64,000 bases of DNA from JAJYTL01 sp046705265 (GCA_046705265.1 JBJKQL010000062.1:1-64000); one strand, 5' to 3'; positions 45,195 to 54,106 are shown, numbered from the stretch's first letter. Notes: generated from the sequence alone by a model not told the origin. Made by a program: numbers and translations.

Positions 45195-45240
45195 TCTTAA
45201 TCTCGCCTTTGTCGCCTGATCTGACTTCGCTTTTCGACAT
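45010..45240 (-). CDS. Small conserved protein with ITPEMIEAG motif, antisense overlap
   Basis: 76 residues from ATG 45240 (MSKSEVRSGDKGEIKITPEM). The motif ITPEMIEAGLDVLLESG followed by SEIFCQML is one I recognise from many small hypothetical proteins in alphaproteobacteria; function unknown. The frame stays open upstream to 45339, but that part has no recognisable character. 185 bases overlap the 3' end of the HEPN-like gene on the other strand. Confidence 0.55.
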   Translation of the reverse strand: MSKSEVRSGDKGEIKITPEMIEAGLDVLLESGRLYEEGLVSSDGSLVSEIFCQMLLASGHFVASRSREAEISWLLP

Positions 45241-45393
45241 TCCACTTTTCTCACGTATATAATCACGCTTTATGTTCCCACCGAAACGCCGGGCGGCACG
45301 ATCGAGAAAGATAATGCCCTTTGCCTGGACATAAATCACGGCACAGGCTGTCTTGCTAATGACCCAACGCCGGGCTTGGGCCCACGTTTCAAG

Positions 45394-46287
45394 TTAGCCG
45401 CTTCGAGCGGATTTCTCAGCGATCAGGGCCGCGCGCGAAAGCAAGGCTTCGGCGCGGGCAACGACCGGGCGATCGATCATGCGCCCACGGTGACGGAAAA
45501 CGCCCGAACCTTCGGCTGTCGCCTTCGCAAAGGCGGCGACAATTTCGCGTGCGGCCGTGATGTCGGCCGCCTTCGGTGCGAATTCTTCGTTCAAGACTGG
45601 GACTTGTGCCGGATGAATGCAAAAACCGCCGACGAAACCGAGTTCAGCCGCGCGCCGGACGATCACTCGGTAGGTGCTAAGATCATCGATCAGGGCAACG
45701 CTGCCGGCATAGCCAAAGGGAAGTTTTCCCGCCGCCCGCGCTGCGGCAACGGCGAGCACGTTTGGAACGTAAAGGCCGTCCGGCGTCGGCTCCATACCGA
45801 GAGCGAAAGAGAGGTCCTCGCCCCCGACAATAAGCCCGATGACGCGTTGCGCCGCCGCGATCTCATGCATACGTGAGATCGCGCCGGCCGTTTCGATCAT
45901 CGCGATAATTTTCGTATGACCAAGTTTAAGGCGCTGTCTTTCCTCAATCCCTCCAACAAGCTCGTCGACTAGAACGAGATGCTCGGCACCCAAGGTCTTG
46001 GGCAGAACGATCGCCGCCACGTCCGGGGATACCGTCGCCTCAAGGTCCTCGGCGATCAGGCGAAGCGGCTGGTTGACCCGCACGAGCACGTCGGGTCCGG
46101 TGGCGCGAATGGCGCGCGCGGCATCGCGGACGAGGCGCCGTGCTCCTGCTTTTTCCCCTGGTGGAATGCTGTCTTCAAGGTCAAGGATGATCCCATCGGC
46201 ACCGTGGCGTCCTGCGCCACCGACGAATTTCGCGTTCGTGACGGGGACGAACATCAACGATCGCCAAACCGGCTCGCTTCCTTCCAT
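45394..46287 (-). CDS. CitE-like CoA-ester lyase (HpcH/HpaI family)
   Basis: 297 residues from ATG 46287 (MEGSEPVWRSLMFVPVTN); the open frame further upstream lacks family features. The TIM-barrel motifs are DGIILDLEDSIPPGEKAGAR, the metal-binding Glu of MIETAGAI and Asp of VGGEDLSFALG, and CIHPAQVPVLNEEF. Members cleave CoA esters such as malyl-, citramalyl- or citryl-CoA. Without partner citrate-lyase subunits nearby, the substrate cannot be named. Divergent from the cupin gene. Confidence 0.85.
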   Translation of the reverse strand: MEGSEPVWRSLMFVPVTNAKFVGGAGRHGADGIILDLEDSIPPGEKAGARRLVRDAARAIRATGPDVLVRVNQPLRLIAEDLEATVSPDVAAIVLPKTLGAEHLVLVDELVGGIEERQRLKLGHTKIIAMIETAGAISRMHEIAAAQRVIGLIVGGEDLSFALGMEPTPDGLYVPNVLAVAAARAAGKLPFGYAGSVALIDDLSTYRVIVRRAAELGFVGGFCIHPAQVPVLNEEFAPKAADITAAREIVAAFAKATAEGSGVFRHRGRMIDRPVVARAEALLSRAALIAEKSARSG

Positions 46288-46471
46288 CGTCTTCGGCCTT
46301 TTCTTGCGTCGGCTTCGGACTGTCCTTTGTAGGGTAATTTTAACAACCTCGCCAGAACGCGCCCAGCCATCAGGTGGCGTGAGCAATTTACCCGGCGCCC
46401 ATCCCGCCGCATAATGGTGCGGATCAGAAGGCAAAGGCCAAGACAATGTTCGCGATGGCAGGAGACGAGGG

Positions 46472-46831
46472 ATGACCGAAACACAGGAGGGCGCCGGCAA
46501 GGTGCTAGGCGAGGACAGGTCCTATGTCGTCGCGAATCGTGAGGTGATCGCGGAGACGTCCGAATTCCGGGCTCAGATTTTGACGCTCGGTGAGGGACAC
46601 GCGGTCCCCTGGCATTGGCACAGCTACGTCGATGACACCTTCATCGGCATGACCAGAGTTACGGTCGTCGAGACGCGAGCACCCCGCGCCCGATTCGAGA
46701 TTGGCCCGGGCGAGCGTTGCACGGTGCCGGCGAAGTGCGCCCATCAGGTTTCCAGCCAGGACGGCAAGGGATCAAGCTTTGCCCTTCTGCAAGGGATCGG
46801 CGCTTACGATTTCAACCGGATCGGCAGCTGA
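46472..46831 (+). CDS. Cupin-domain protein
   Basis: 119 residues forming one cupin barrel. The first motif contains the metal-binding pair in VPWHWHSYVDD, with Asp where Glu is usual, and the second ends in CAHQVSSQDG. The substrate is unknown. It lies 47 bases before the reductase gene on the same strand. Confidence 0.8.
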   Translation: MTETQEGAGKVLGEDRSYVVANREVIAETSEFRAQILTLGEGHAVPWHWHSYVDDTFIGMTRVTVVETRAPRARFEIGPGERCTVPAKCAHQVSSQDGKGSSFALLQGIGAYDFNRIGS

Positions 46832-46878
46832 TAGGCGCGCGACCGGATCCTTTCTGAAACCCAGCAAGTCTTTTTTCC

Positions 46879-47898
46879 ATGTCTGCTTCGAACCATTCCA
46901 CCGACGTCGCCATTATCGGGGCTGGACCGGTCGGCCTGTTCGCAGTCTTCGAGGCAGGCATGCTCGAGATGTCGGCCACGGTGATCGACGCGCTTGACGG
47001 CCCCGGCGGCCAGTGCCTCGCACTCTATCCCGAAAAACCGATCTATGATGTCCCCGGCCATCCGAAAATCGCGGCCGCAGACTTGATCGAGCAACTTCGC
47101 CTCCAGGCCGCTCCGTTCCGGCCGGTCTATCGTCTCGGCCAACAGGTACGGAGCCTCGATCCTCAACCGGACGGCGGCTTCATCCTCGGCACCTCGGCGG
47201 GCGAGCGCATTTCAGTTCGTGCCGTGGTCATTGCCGCCGGCTGCGGCGCGTTCGGTCCCAATCGGCCTCCACTGCCCCGTCTTGCGGAGTTCGAAGGCAA
47301 AAGTGTCTTTTATATGGTCCGTCGGCGCGAGGACTTCCGCGGCAAACGCGTGGTGATTGCCGGAGGCGGCGATTCCGCCGTGGATTGGGCGCTGTCACTC
47401 GCGGATGTCGCGGAAAGCCTTCACGTCGTCCATCGCCGGCCACGCTTTCGCGCTGCACCCGAAAGCGAACGGCAGATGCGCAACCTCGCGGCCGATGGAC
47501 GGATCGAACTCGTTATTCCCTATCAACTCGCGGGCGTCGAGGGAACCAACGGCCGGTTAGAGACCGTCGTTGTGCGTGACCTAGACGGCGGCGAGCGTTC
47601 ACTTGCGGCTGACATCCTGCTTCCTTTTTACGGGCTTGCGATGGAACTCGGTCCCATCGCCGGTTGGGGACTGAATGTCGCGCACAACCACATCCCGATC
47701 GACCCCGGAACCTGCCAGACCTCAACCCCCGGAATTTTCGCGATCGGCGACATCGCGACCTATCCCGGTAAGCTCAAGCTCATACTTTGCGGCTTCAGCG
47801 AAGCGGCAATGGCGATGCGTGCCGTCTATCCTTTAGTCCACCCGGGTAAGGTGCTGCACTTCGAATATTCGACTACCAAGGGGATGCGCGGCCTCTAA
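46879..47898 (+). CDS. Ferredoxin--NADP+ reductase (thioredoxin-reductase-like)
   Basis: 339 residues. The FAD-binding loop is AIIGAGPVGLFAVFEAG at about 11-27, with GGQCLALYPEKPIYD after it, and the NADPH loop is VIAGGGDSAVDWAL near residue 160. The C-terminal AIGDIATYPGKLKLI binds FAD. The CxxC of thioredoxin reductase is absent, which places it in the YumC/ferredoxin-NADP reductase group. It moves electrons between NADPH and ferredoxin or flavodoxin. Confidence 0.92.
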   Translation: MSASNHSTDVAIIGAGPVGLFAVFEAGMLEMSATVIDALDGPGGQCLALYPEKPIYDVPGHPKIAAADLIEQLRLQAAPFRPVYRLGQQVRSLDPQPDGGFILGTSAGERISVRAVVIAAGCGAFGPNRPPLPRLAEFEGKSVFYMVRRREDFRGKRVVIAGGGDSAVDWALSLADVAESLHVVHRRPRFRAAPESERQMRNLAADGRIELVIPYQLAGVEGTNGRLETVVVRDLDGGERSLAADILLPFYGLAMELGPIAGWGLNVAHNHIPIDPGTCQTSTPGIFAIGDIATYPGKLKLILCGFSEAAMAMRAVYPLVHPGKVLHFEYSTTKGMRGL

Positions 47899-47974
47899 GG
47901 GCCGGGAAGGGCTTGTCGTCAGCCGGCGGGCTTCGTGTGCCGATGCGAAGCGTTGAGGGCGGGCGTTTCGGACG

Positions 47975-50461
47975 TCACGACAGGCTGCTTGGTATCGGCT
48001 GCATCTCAGGAACCTCGGCTGATATGGTCGGTCGGCGGTCGGCGGTCGGCGTCAGCGGTAGGTAGCAGCGGACGGTGGTGCCACGGTCCGGTTCTGAGTG
48101 AAGCTCGACCGAGCCACCATGCAATTCGATAAAGCTTTGCACCAATGACAGGCCAAGACCGGTACCTGCGTGGTGCGCTCCCGCACGGGTCTTATAGAAT
48201 CGCTGGAAAACGCGCTCGCGCTCTTTAAACGGTATTCCGATACCGGTATCGCTGACCCATATAACAATTTCATCGGGCGTTCGTGTCGCACCAAGGCCAA
48301 TGGTACCGCCCGGCGAGGTGAACTTCATCGCGTTGCTCATCAGATTGAACAACACTTGCTTGATGCGTCGCTCGTCGGCGTCGATCCAACCGATATCGGC
48401 CGGGCAGTCGAACTCGATGGTTAGATCCTGACGGCGCGCCTGATCGCGGGTGAGTCCAAGTACCGTAACGAAGGTCGCGTGCAGATCGAAGGGCTCGCGC
48501 TCAAGCACGATATGGCCGGATTCGATAGTAGCCAGATCAAGAATATCGTTGACCAGCAGCAAAAGATGATGGGAACTATCGAGTATGCCGCGGGCATATT
48601 CAAGCTGTCGGCGGTTGAGCTCTCCAAAATACTGATTGGTGATGATCTCGGCAAAGCCGATGATCGTATTAAGCGGCGTGCGAAGCTCATACGAAACATT
48701 GGCAACGAACTCAGATTTAAGCCGGTCGGCCGCCTGCAGGGCTTCGTTACGCTCGCGGAGCGCACGTTCGATTCGGATCGAATCCGAGACGTCGAGATAG
48801 GTGAACAGCGTCTCCCCATCGGGAAGCGGCACCATGGCGAAGTCAAGCACACTGCCGTTCGGCCGCTCGATTCGTCCTGACCGCGGGCGGCGCTCACCAA
48901 AGAAGCTGAGCATCCTCTCGCGGAGATTGGGCCAATCGTCGCTGGCGTTGACGAGATCACGTATCGCGTCCGCCACGTCGGTGATGTGTGGCTCGCTGTC
49001 AAGAAATTTGTCGTCGAGTTTCCAGATCTTGCCGAAGGCCGGATTCCACAGCTTCAGGCGGCCATCCCCGCCGTAGACGGCCACGCCCTCGTAAAGGTTG
49101 TCGAGGGTAGCGCGCTGTACCGCGATCAAGGTATTGCGGGCACGCTCGAGCACCAGCTCGTTGGTAACGTCCTCGAAAGTAAATAGCAGCCCGCCGAAGG
49201 GATGCGGCGTGATGCAAAGCCGGAGTGTCCGCTCATCGGGAAGATGCATCAGCTCTTCCTTGGGCTCGATCACCTCAGTAAAGAACTGAAGCCACGTCTT
49301 CTTGTAGGTCTGCCAGTTTGCCTGCTCAGGAAGCCGCCTCTTCTCGCGAAGAAGTTCAAGGATCTCGCCGAGATTCGGCGCCTGGGTCAACCAGTCCTCG
49401 TCCAGCCGCCAAAGGTGCGCAAAAGCATGGTTGAAAAGCAGAAGACGCCGGTCAGGCCCGAAGACGCCGATGGCCGTTGTCAAATTTTGCAGGACTTCAC
49501 CGTGCGCTTCGATATGGTGCTTGAGATCGGTACCGACCCGCTCAAGATCAGTTACGTCTTCGGCGAAGCCGATCGTGCCTCCTGAGGCGAGTGGCATTTC
49601 CGAAACGCGGATCGCGCGTCGGTCGCCGCCAACCACAAGGTGGCGGACTTCCTTTCCGGTCTGGCGGTGCTCCTTCACGCGCGCGGCAAGACGGAGCGGC
49701 TGTTCCGGTTTTCCGCCCGACGCGAGTTCGATCTGCTGCGCGATAATCGCGGCGGGCACGGCTTCGACAATCGCCGCGTAGGCCGCGTTGCACCAAGTGA
49801 GCACCAAGCCGCCGTCTCGGTACCAGACCGGAATTGGCAATGCTTCGAGAATCTCCTCGGCATGATTGGCGCGCGCCATCGCTTCACGCCTGGCTTCACG
49901 CTCCGCGACCTGAGCCGTGACATCGGCGAAGGAAACCACCGCAAACCTACCATCACCGCGACCTTCGGCGACGAAGCTTCGTCCCTTGCCATCGGCGACT
50001 TCGATATGGAAGGCCGTCGCCGTGTCACGCAAGGTCGCGACCGCGGCGCTGAGCCGGACAAAATCACTGGAGGCGAAAGCCGGCTCGAGTTCGCCGAAAG
50101 TCTTCGGTTCGACGGCGAGGCCAAGCCAAGCCCCGAGGCCTGACACGGACCGGAAGCGATCGTCTTCGAACCAGCAGCCGAAACGATTGGAATCCGAGGC
50201 CACGAGGCGCAGCAAACGATCGCCGTCGTTGGCTTGGCGGGCCAAGCGATCAGCGTGTTGGCGCTGCTCGCGTCGCAATCGGAGCGCAAGAAAGATGCAG
50301 AGGCCGGCTGCCGCCACCGTGATGCCGCCGAGCGCCGCGCCGTTCGCGACATCGCTAAAACGGACGGCTGAGCTCGCAAGCGCCGGAACGGGCAACAACA
50401 GACCCCCGAGCCCGCCGATCAAGGCGGAATCCCCCAGCCCGGCTCGCAATATATTCCCCAA
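47975..50461 (-). CDS. divL: DivL-type PAS pseudo-histidine kinase (Tyr in place of His)
   Basis: 828 residues. Two hydrophobic segments near the N-terminus (second about 42-62) are followed by several PAS-like domains and a HisKA/HATPase module. The phosphoacceptor box reads FVANVSYELRTPLN, with Tyr591 where histidine kinases have His. The ATP site is intact (NLMSNAMKFT, VSDTGIGIP, GTGLGLSLV). This Tyr swap is the hallmark of Caulobacter DivL (Tyr550), which senses DivK-P through its PAS region and controls CckA. Gene order after ahcY also matches other alphaproteobacteria. The kinase is expected to signal by conformation, not by phosphotransfer. Confidence 0.88.
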   Translation of the reverse strand: MGNILRAGLGDSALIGGLGGLLLPVPALASSAVRFSDVANGAALGGITVAAAGLCIFLALRLRREQRQHADRLARQANDGDRLLRLVASDSNRFGCWFEDDRFRSVSGLGAWLGLAVEPKTFGELEPAFASSDFVRLSAAVATLRDTATAFHIEVADGKGRSFVAEGRGDGRFAVVSFADVTAQVAEREARREAMARANHAEEILEALPIPVWYRDGGLVLTWCNAAYAAIVEAVPAAIIAQQIELASGGKPEQPLRLAARVKEHRQTGKEVRHLVVGGDRRAIRVSEMPLASGGTIGFAEDVTDLERVGTDLKHHIEAHGEVLQNLTTAIGVFGPDRRLLLFNHAFAHLWRLDEDWLTQAPNLGEILELLREKRRLPEQANWQTYKKTWLQFFTEVIEPKEELMHLPDERTLRLCITPHPFGGLLFTFEDVTNELVLERARNTLIAVQRATLDNLYEGVAVYGGDGRLKLWNPAFGKIWKLDDKFLDSEPHITDVADAIRDLVNASDDWPNLRERMLSFFGERRPRSGRIERPNGSVLDFAMVPLPDGETLFTYLDVSDSIRIERALRERNEALQAADRLKSEFVANVSYELRTPLNTIIGFAEIITNQYFGELNRRQLEYARGILDSSHHLLLLVNDILDLATIESGHIVLEREPFDLHATFVTVLGLTRDQARRQDLTIEFDCPADIGWIDADERRIKQVLFNLMSNAMKFTSPGGTIGLGATRTPDEIVIWVSDTGIGIPFKERERVFQRFYKTRAGAHHAGTGLGLSLVQSFIELHGGSVELHSEPDRGTTVRCYLPLTPTADRRPTISAEVPEMQPIPSSLS

Positions 50462-50546
50462 CTCGCCGCGCCCCCTTCTTCAGCCTCACTCTACGAAGAG
50501 CCACGCAAGAGGACAAGAGCCGGCATGCGATCCGCCCGCAGCTGCG

Positions 50547-51842
50547 TCAGTAGCGATAGTACTCGGGCTTGAACGGCCCTGTCTTCGACAAGCCAAGATA
50601 GGCAGCCTGATCATCCGTCAAGCTGGTCAGCTTCACCCCGAGCTTATCAAGGTGCAGCGCCGCCACCTTCTCATCAAGATGCTTCGGCAGGGTGTAGACC
50701 TTGCGTTCGTAGTTCGCGGTATTGCGCCACAACTCGAGTTGAGCCAGCACCTGATTGGTGAATGAGGTACTCATGACAAAGCTTGGATGACCGGTGGCGC
50801 AGCCGAGATTGACCAGCCGGCCCTCGGCAAGAAGGATCAAGCGCTTGCCATCGGGGAACTCGATCTCGTGCACCTGCGGCTTGACCTCGTGCCAGGGGTA
50901 ATTGCGGAGCGCGGAGACCTGAATTTCGCTGTCGAAATGTCCGATATTGCAGATGATGGCGCGGTCATGCATTCGGCGCATGTGGTCAATCGTGATGACG
51001 TCGATGTTTCCGGTCGCGGTGACGAAGATGTCGCCACTTTCGGCAATGTCTTCCATACGCACGACTTGATAGCCTTCCATCGCCGCCTGGAGGGCACAAA
51101 GCGGATCGATTTCAGTGACGACGACGCGCGCCCCCTGTCCCTTCAGAGCTGCGGCCGACCCCTTGCCGACATCGCCATAGCCGCAAACGACCGCCAGCTT
51201 GCCGGCCAGCATCACGTCGGTGCCGCGTTTGATGCCATCGATCAGACTCTCGCGAATGCCGTAAAGGTTGTCGAACTTGGACTTACTGACGGCGTCGTTG
51301 ACATTGATTGCCGGTACCTTGAGCGTACCGGAGCGTTGCATCTCGTAAAGCCGGTGCACGCCGGTCGTGGTCTCCTCCGAAAGGCCGCGGACGCTCTTCA
51401 ACAACTCCGGATACTTCTCGTGCATCACCTTGGTGAGGTCACCGCCGTCATCAAGAATAAGGTTTGGCCGCCAACCGTTCGGGCCGGTAATGGTCTGATC
51501 GATACACCACCAAAACTCGTCCTCGGTCTCGCCCTTCCAGGCGAAAACCGGAACGCCTGCTGCCGCTACCGCGGACGCCGCTTGATCCTGGGTCGAGAAA
51601 ATGTTGCAGGAGGACCAGCGCACCTCAGCGCCAAGATGGGTCAGGGTCTCGATCAAGACCGCGGTCTGCACCGTCATATGCAAACACCCGGCGATTCGAG
51701 CGCCCTTCAAGGGCTTGGCCACGCCGTATTCGGCGCGCAGAGCCATCAAGCCTGGCATCTCCGTCTCGGCAATGTTGACTTCCTTACGGCCCCAGTCCGC
51801 CAATTTGATATCGGCGACTTTGTAATCCTCTGACACAGCCAT
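50547..51842 (-). CDS. ahcY: S-adenosylhomocysteine hydrolase
   Basis: 431 residues from ATG 51842 (a GTG three bases earlier is also in frame). It splits S-adenosylhomocysteine into adenosine and homocysteine, keeping methylation going. Signature parts are GCLHMTVQTAVLIETL, the NAD loop VVCGYGDVGKGSAAAL, CNIGHFDSEIQV and the C-terminal GPFKPEYYRY. It is the seventh gene of the regulatory string, separated from ptsH by a 205-base leader with two hairpins. Confidence 0.97.
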   Translation of the reverse strand: MAVSEDYKVADIKLADWGRKEVNIAETEMPGLMALRAEYGVAKPLKGARIAGCLHMTVQTAVLIETLTHLGAEVRWSSCNIFSTQDQAASAVAAAGVPVFAWKGETEDEFWWCIDQTITGPNGWRPNLILDDGGDLTKVMHEKYPELLKSVRGLSEETTTGVHRLYEMQRSGTLKVPAINVNDAVSKSKFDNLYGIRESLIDGIKRGTDVMLAGKLAVVCGYGDVGKGSAAALKGQGARVVVTEIDPLCALQAAMEGYQVVRMEDIAESGDIFVTATGNIDVITIDHMRRMHDRAIICNIGHFDSEIQVSALRNYPWHEVKPQVHEIEFPDGKRLILLAEGRLVNLGCATGHPSFVMSTSFTNQVLAQLELWRNTANYERKVYTLPKHLDEKVAALHLDKLGVKLTSLTDDQAAYLGLSKTGPFKPEYYRY

Positions 51843-51880
51843 CACGCGCTCCCGTTTTCGATCTCTTACATGCTGTAGCC

Positions 51881-51899
51881 GCAGCGGCGCGACCGCTGC
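51881..51899 (-). promoter_or_regulatory. GC hairpin in the ahcY leader
   Basis: GCAGCGG and CCGCTGC form a perfect 7-bp stem around a 5-base loop, ending about 38 bases before the ahcY ATG. Its role is unknown; it lacks the conserved bases of the SAH riboswitch. Confidence 0.4.
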
Positions 51900-51934
51900 G
51901 TGTTGTAGCAGCCGGCCCCCATGATCTCAAGTAA

Positions 51935-51956
51935 GATATAAAGAAATATTTATATC
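51935..51956. repeat. AT-rich inverted repeat upstream of ahcY
   Basis: GATATAAA and TTTATATC are perfect 8-base arms around a 6-base spacer. This AT-only block stands out in GC-rich DNA and could be an operator or part of a promoter for ahcY. Confidence 0.45.
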
Positions 51957-52047
51957 CCTAGAAAATCTGAGCCTGAAGAAAGCCGCGAGAGGCTGAAACG
52001 ACGAAGTGGCCGACACCAAGGTAACAGCATGAAGTCTTCAGAAAACG

Positions 52048-52356
52048 CTAAGTTTCGCCAAACCCCCCTTCGATGAGGCGGCTCAGAGCCTCAAGCGCGG
52101 CTTCGGCATCGGCGCCGGTGGCCTTGACTTCAATGATGCTTCCCCGGGTTGCGGCCAGCATCATCAGTCCCATGATTGATTGGCCCGACACGACGGCGCC
52201 GTCACGCGAGACTGTGACGTCAGCGGCAAAGCCGGTCGCACAATTCACGAACTTGGCAGCCGCACGAGCATGAAGCCCGCGTTCGTTGCAGATCGTGAGG
52301 CGACGGACAAAAACGTGACCGGCCGCTAAAGACACAGGGTCGTCACCTGCTGTCAT
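52048..52356 (-). CDS. ptsH: HPr phosphocarrier (regulatory PTS)
   Basis: 102 residues from ATG 52356, which overlaps the EIIA gene by 14 bases. Phosphorylatable His29 lies in ERGLHARAA, and Ser60 in SGQSIMGLM is the site for HPr kinase, encoded three genes upstream. The N-terminus is about ten residues longer than E. coli HPr. No sugar-specific permease or enzyme I is in the window, so this is a regulatory PTS that reports metabolic state. Confidence 0.95.
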   Translation of the reverse strand: MTAGDDPVSLAAGHVFVRRLTICNERGLHARAAAKFVNCATGFAADVTVSRDGAVVSGQSIMGLMMLAATRGSIIEVKATGADAEAALEALSRLIEGGFGET

Positions 52357-52750
52357 TGACGAGAATCTGCGACGCGACGCTGATGTATTTGCGCCCGGCA
52401 TCGCGAGCCGCCGCCACCGCCGCGGCCAGATCGTCCTTGCCGCGGACACTGGCGAGTTTGATCAGCATCGGCAAGTTAGTCCCGGCGATGACTTCTATCC
52501 TGCCCTTGCTCATGATCGAAATTGCGAGATTCGAGGGGGTACCGCCGAACATATCGGTGAGCAGAACGACGCCCGCGCCACTATCCACGGCGGCCACCGC
52601 GGCGAGTATCTCTCGCCGACGCTCCTCCATGTCGTCGTTGGGGCCGATACATACGGCTCGCATGGCGTCCTGAGGACCAACAACATGCTCGGTGGCGGCG
52701 ATGAACTCCGCCGCCAGCCGCCCGTGGGTAACCACCACCACTCCAATCAT
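52343..52750 (-). CDS. PTS EIIA component, mannose type
   Basis: 135 residues from ATG 52750 (MIGVVVVTHG), preceded by a GGAAAGGGAA ribosome-binding stretch. His9 in VVTHGRLA is the expected phosphorylation site, and LLTDMFGGTPSNLAI and IAGTNLPML are family signatures. In alphaproteobacteria this lone EIIA (often called ManX or EIIA-Ntr2) takes phosphate from HPr and has regulatory targets, not sugar transport. Confidence 0.93.
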   Translation of the reverse strand: MIGVVVVTHGRLAAEFIAATEHVVGPQDAMRAVCIGPNDDMEERRREILAAVAAVDSGAGVVLLTDMFGGTPSNLAISIMSKGRIEVIAGTNLPMLIKLASVRGKDDLAAAVAAARDAGRKYISVASQILVNDSR

Positions 52751-52776
52751 CGGTTCCCTTTCCGTTCTCACCTATT

Positions 52777-53667
52777 CTAGCCGTCATCGCCGCCGATGTC
52801 GCGGTGACGTACGTTCACCCGATATCCCGCTTCGCGCAAGCGCCGAGCCACCTCACCAGCGGCAAAAACCGAGCGATGCCGCCCACCCGTGCAGCCGATC
52901 GCGATCGTGAGATAGCTTTTGCCCTCTTCGGCATAGCAAGGAAGCAGAAAGGCGAGAAAATCGGTGAGCTTGGCGAAGAACGGTGCCCAGCGTTTGTCCT
53001 TGATGATGTATGCCGCAACCGCCTCGGCCATGCCCGTCAGAGCCTTGAGCCGCGACCGGTAAAATGGATTGTTGAGGAAACGAACATCGAAGACCAGATC
53101 GGCGTCGCGCGGCACGCCACGGCCGTAAGAGAACGAGGTCACGGTCACCGCAAGGCCAGGGGCATGGTCGAGCGAGAAATGGCCGGTCAGGACGCGGCGG
53201 AGGTCGGGCAGGGTCATTTCGCTGGTATCGACCAGCACGTCGGCTCGTGCTTTCAGAGAGCCCATCAAGCTCCGCTCACCGCGGATGCCGTCGGCGACCG
53301 GGCGGTCGGTGGCAAGCGGATGACGGCGCCGCGTGGTGACAAAACGACTCTTTAACACCTCGTCGTCGCAATCGAGAAAGAGGAAGCGCACTTCGATGTC
53401 CGACGTCTTACGCAGAAGACGGAGACCCTGTATAAAGCGCGACGGCACGAAGTCTCGGGTGCGCGTGTCGATACCGATCGCGAGAGCATTTGCGGTTTCG
53501 CCCTTCGGAACCACGGGTGTCGCGCCTGTGGCAAGGCCAGCAAGCAACGACAGCGGCAGGTTGTCGACCGCCTCATAGCCGAGATCTTCGAGGACCTTGA
53601 GAGCCGATGACTTGCCGGCACCCGACATGCCACTGACCAGCAGAACCCGTGTTCGAGCGGCAGTCAT
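52777..53667 (-). CDS. rapZ: RapZ/YvcJ-family nucleotide-binding protein
   Basis: 296 residues from ATG 53667. Walker A GMSGAGKSS is at residues 13-21, and GYEAVDNLPLSLL, LFLDCDDEVL and the C-terminal IAIGCTGGRHRSV are family hallmarks. RapZ of enterobacteria is an RNA adaptor controlling GlmS; in alphaproteobacteria its targets are unclear. Position between hprK and the EIIA gene is conserved. Confidence 0.95.
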   Translation of the reverse strand: MTAARTRVLLVSGMSGAGKSSALKVLEDLGYEAVDNLPLSLLAGLATGATPVVPKGETANALAIGIDTRTRDFVPSRFIQGLRLLRKTSDIEVRFLFLDCDDEVLKSRFVTTRRRHPLATDRPVADGIRGERSLMGSLKARADVLVDTSEMTLPDLRRVLTGHFSLDHAPGLAVTVTSFSYGRGVPRDADLVFDVRFLNNPFYRSRLKALTGMAEAVAAYIIKDKRWAPFFAKLTDFLAFLLPCYAEEGKSYLTIAIGCTGGRHRSVFAAGEVARRLREAGYRVNVRHRDIGGDDG

Positions 53668-53680
53668 AATCCGGTGCCTG

Positions 53681-54106
53681 TCATTCCCGGTCTCGGATCG
53701 CGGCCCTGAGGGCGAGGCGAATCTTGGCGCAAGCCGAGGTTTCAAAAGGGGCGAGCCGCAGCAACGGCAAGGTCACGCCGACGATCTCGCAGAAAGCAGG
53801 CTCGGGAAACCGAGCCACTTCGCCCTGCGCGACAAGTTCGACCACGAGCGCGACCCGCGCCTCCACCGCGCAAGGCACCTCGACGAGACCGAGACCCCGG
53901 GCTTCCATGAAGCCCTGAATCGTCGGCGGTGCGCGGCCGATTACCGCCCCGTCCTCGTATGAAAGCGCCACTTGGTCATCGGCGACGAGCCAACCGCCGG
54001 CATCGATCAAGCGTAACGCGAGATCGGATTTTCCGCTGCCGGATGGGCCACGCAACAGCACCGCCGCCTCGCCCACCGCTACGCACGTCCCGTGCATCAA
54101 GGTCAT
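53681..54106 (-). CDS. hprK: HPr kinase/phosphorylase, short form
   Basis: 141 residues, only the catalytic domain found in Gram-positive HprK, as is normal for alphaproteobacteria. Walker A GPSGSGKSD is at about 20-28; VADDQVAL and the capping-loop region EARGLGLVEVP follow. It phosphorylates Ser60 of HPr, encoded in the same string. The start is uncertain: ATG 54106 is preferred, TTG 54115 is possible. Confidence 0.93.
   Translation of the reverse strand: MTLMHGTCVAVGEAAVLLRGPSGSGKSDLALRLIDAGGWLVADDQVALSYEDGAVIGRAPPTIQGFMEARGLGLVEVPCAVEARVALVVELVAQGEVARFPEPAFCEIVGVTLPLLRLAPFETSACAKIRLALRAAIRDRE

Noticed and set aside
50787..51833. 348-codon plus-strand frame
   Set aside because: Exact antisense of ahcY; no domain.
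51843..52047. SAH riboswitch before ahcY
   Set aside because: The leader has hairpins but not the conserved SAH-riboswitch bases, so the known class is not supported.
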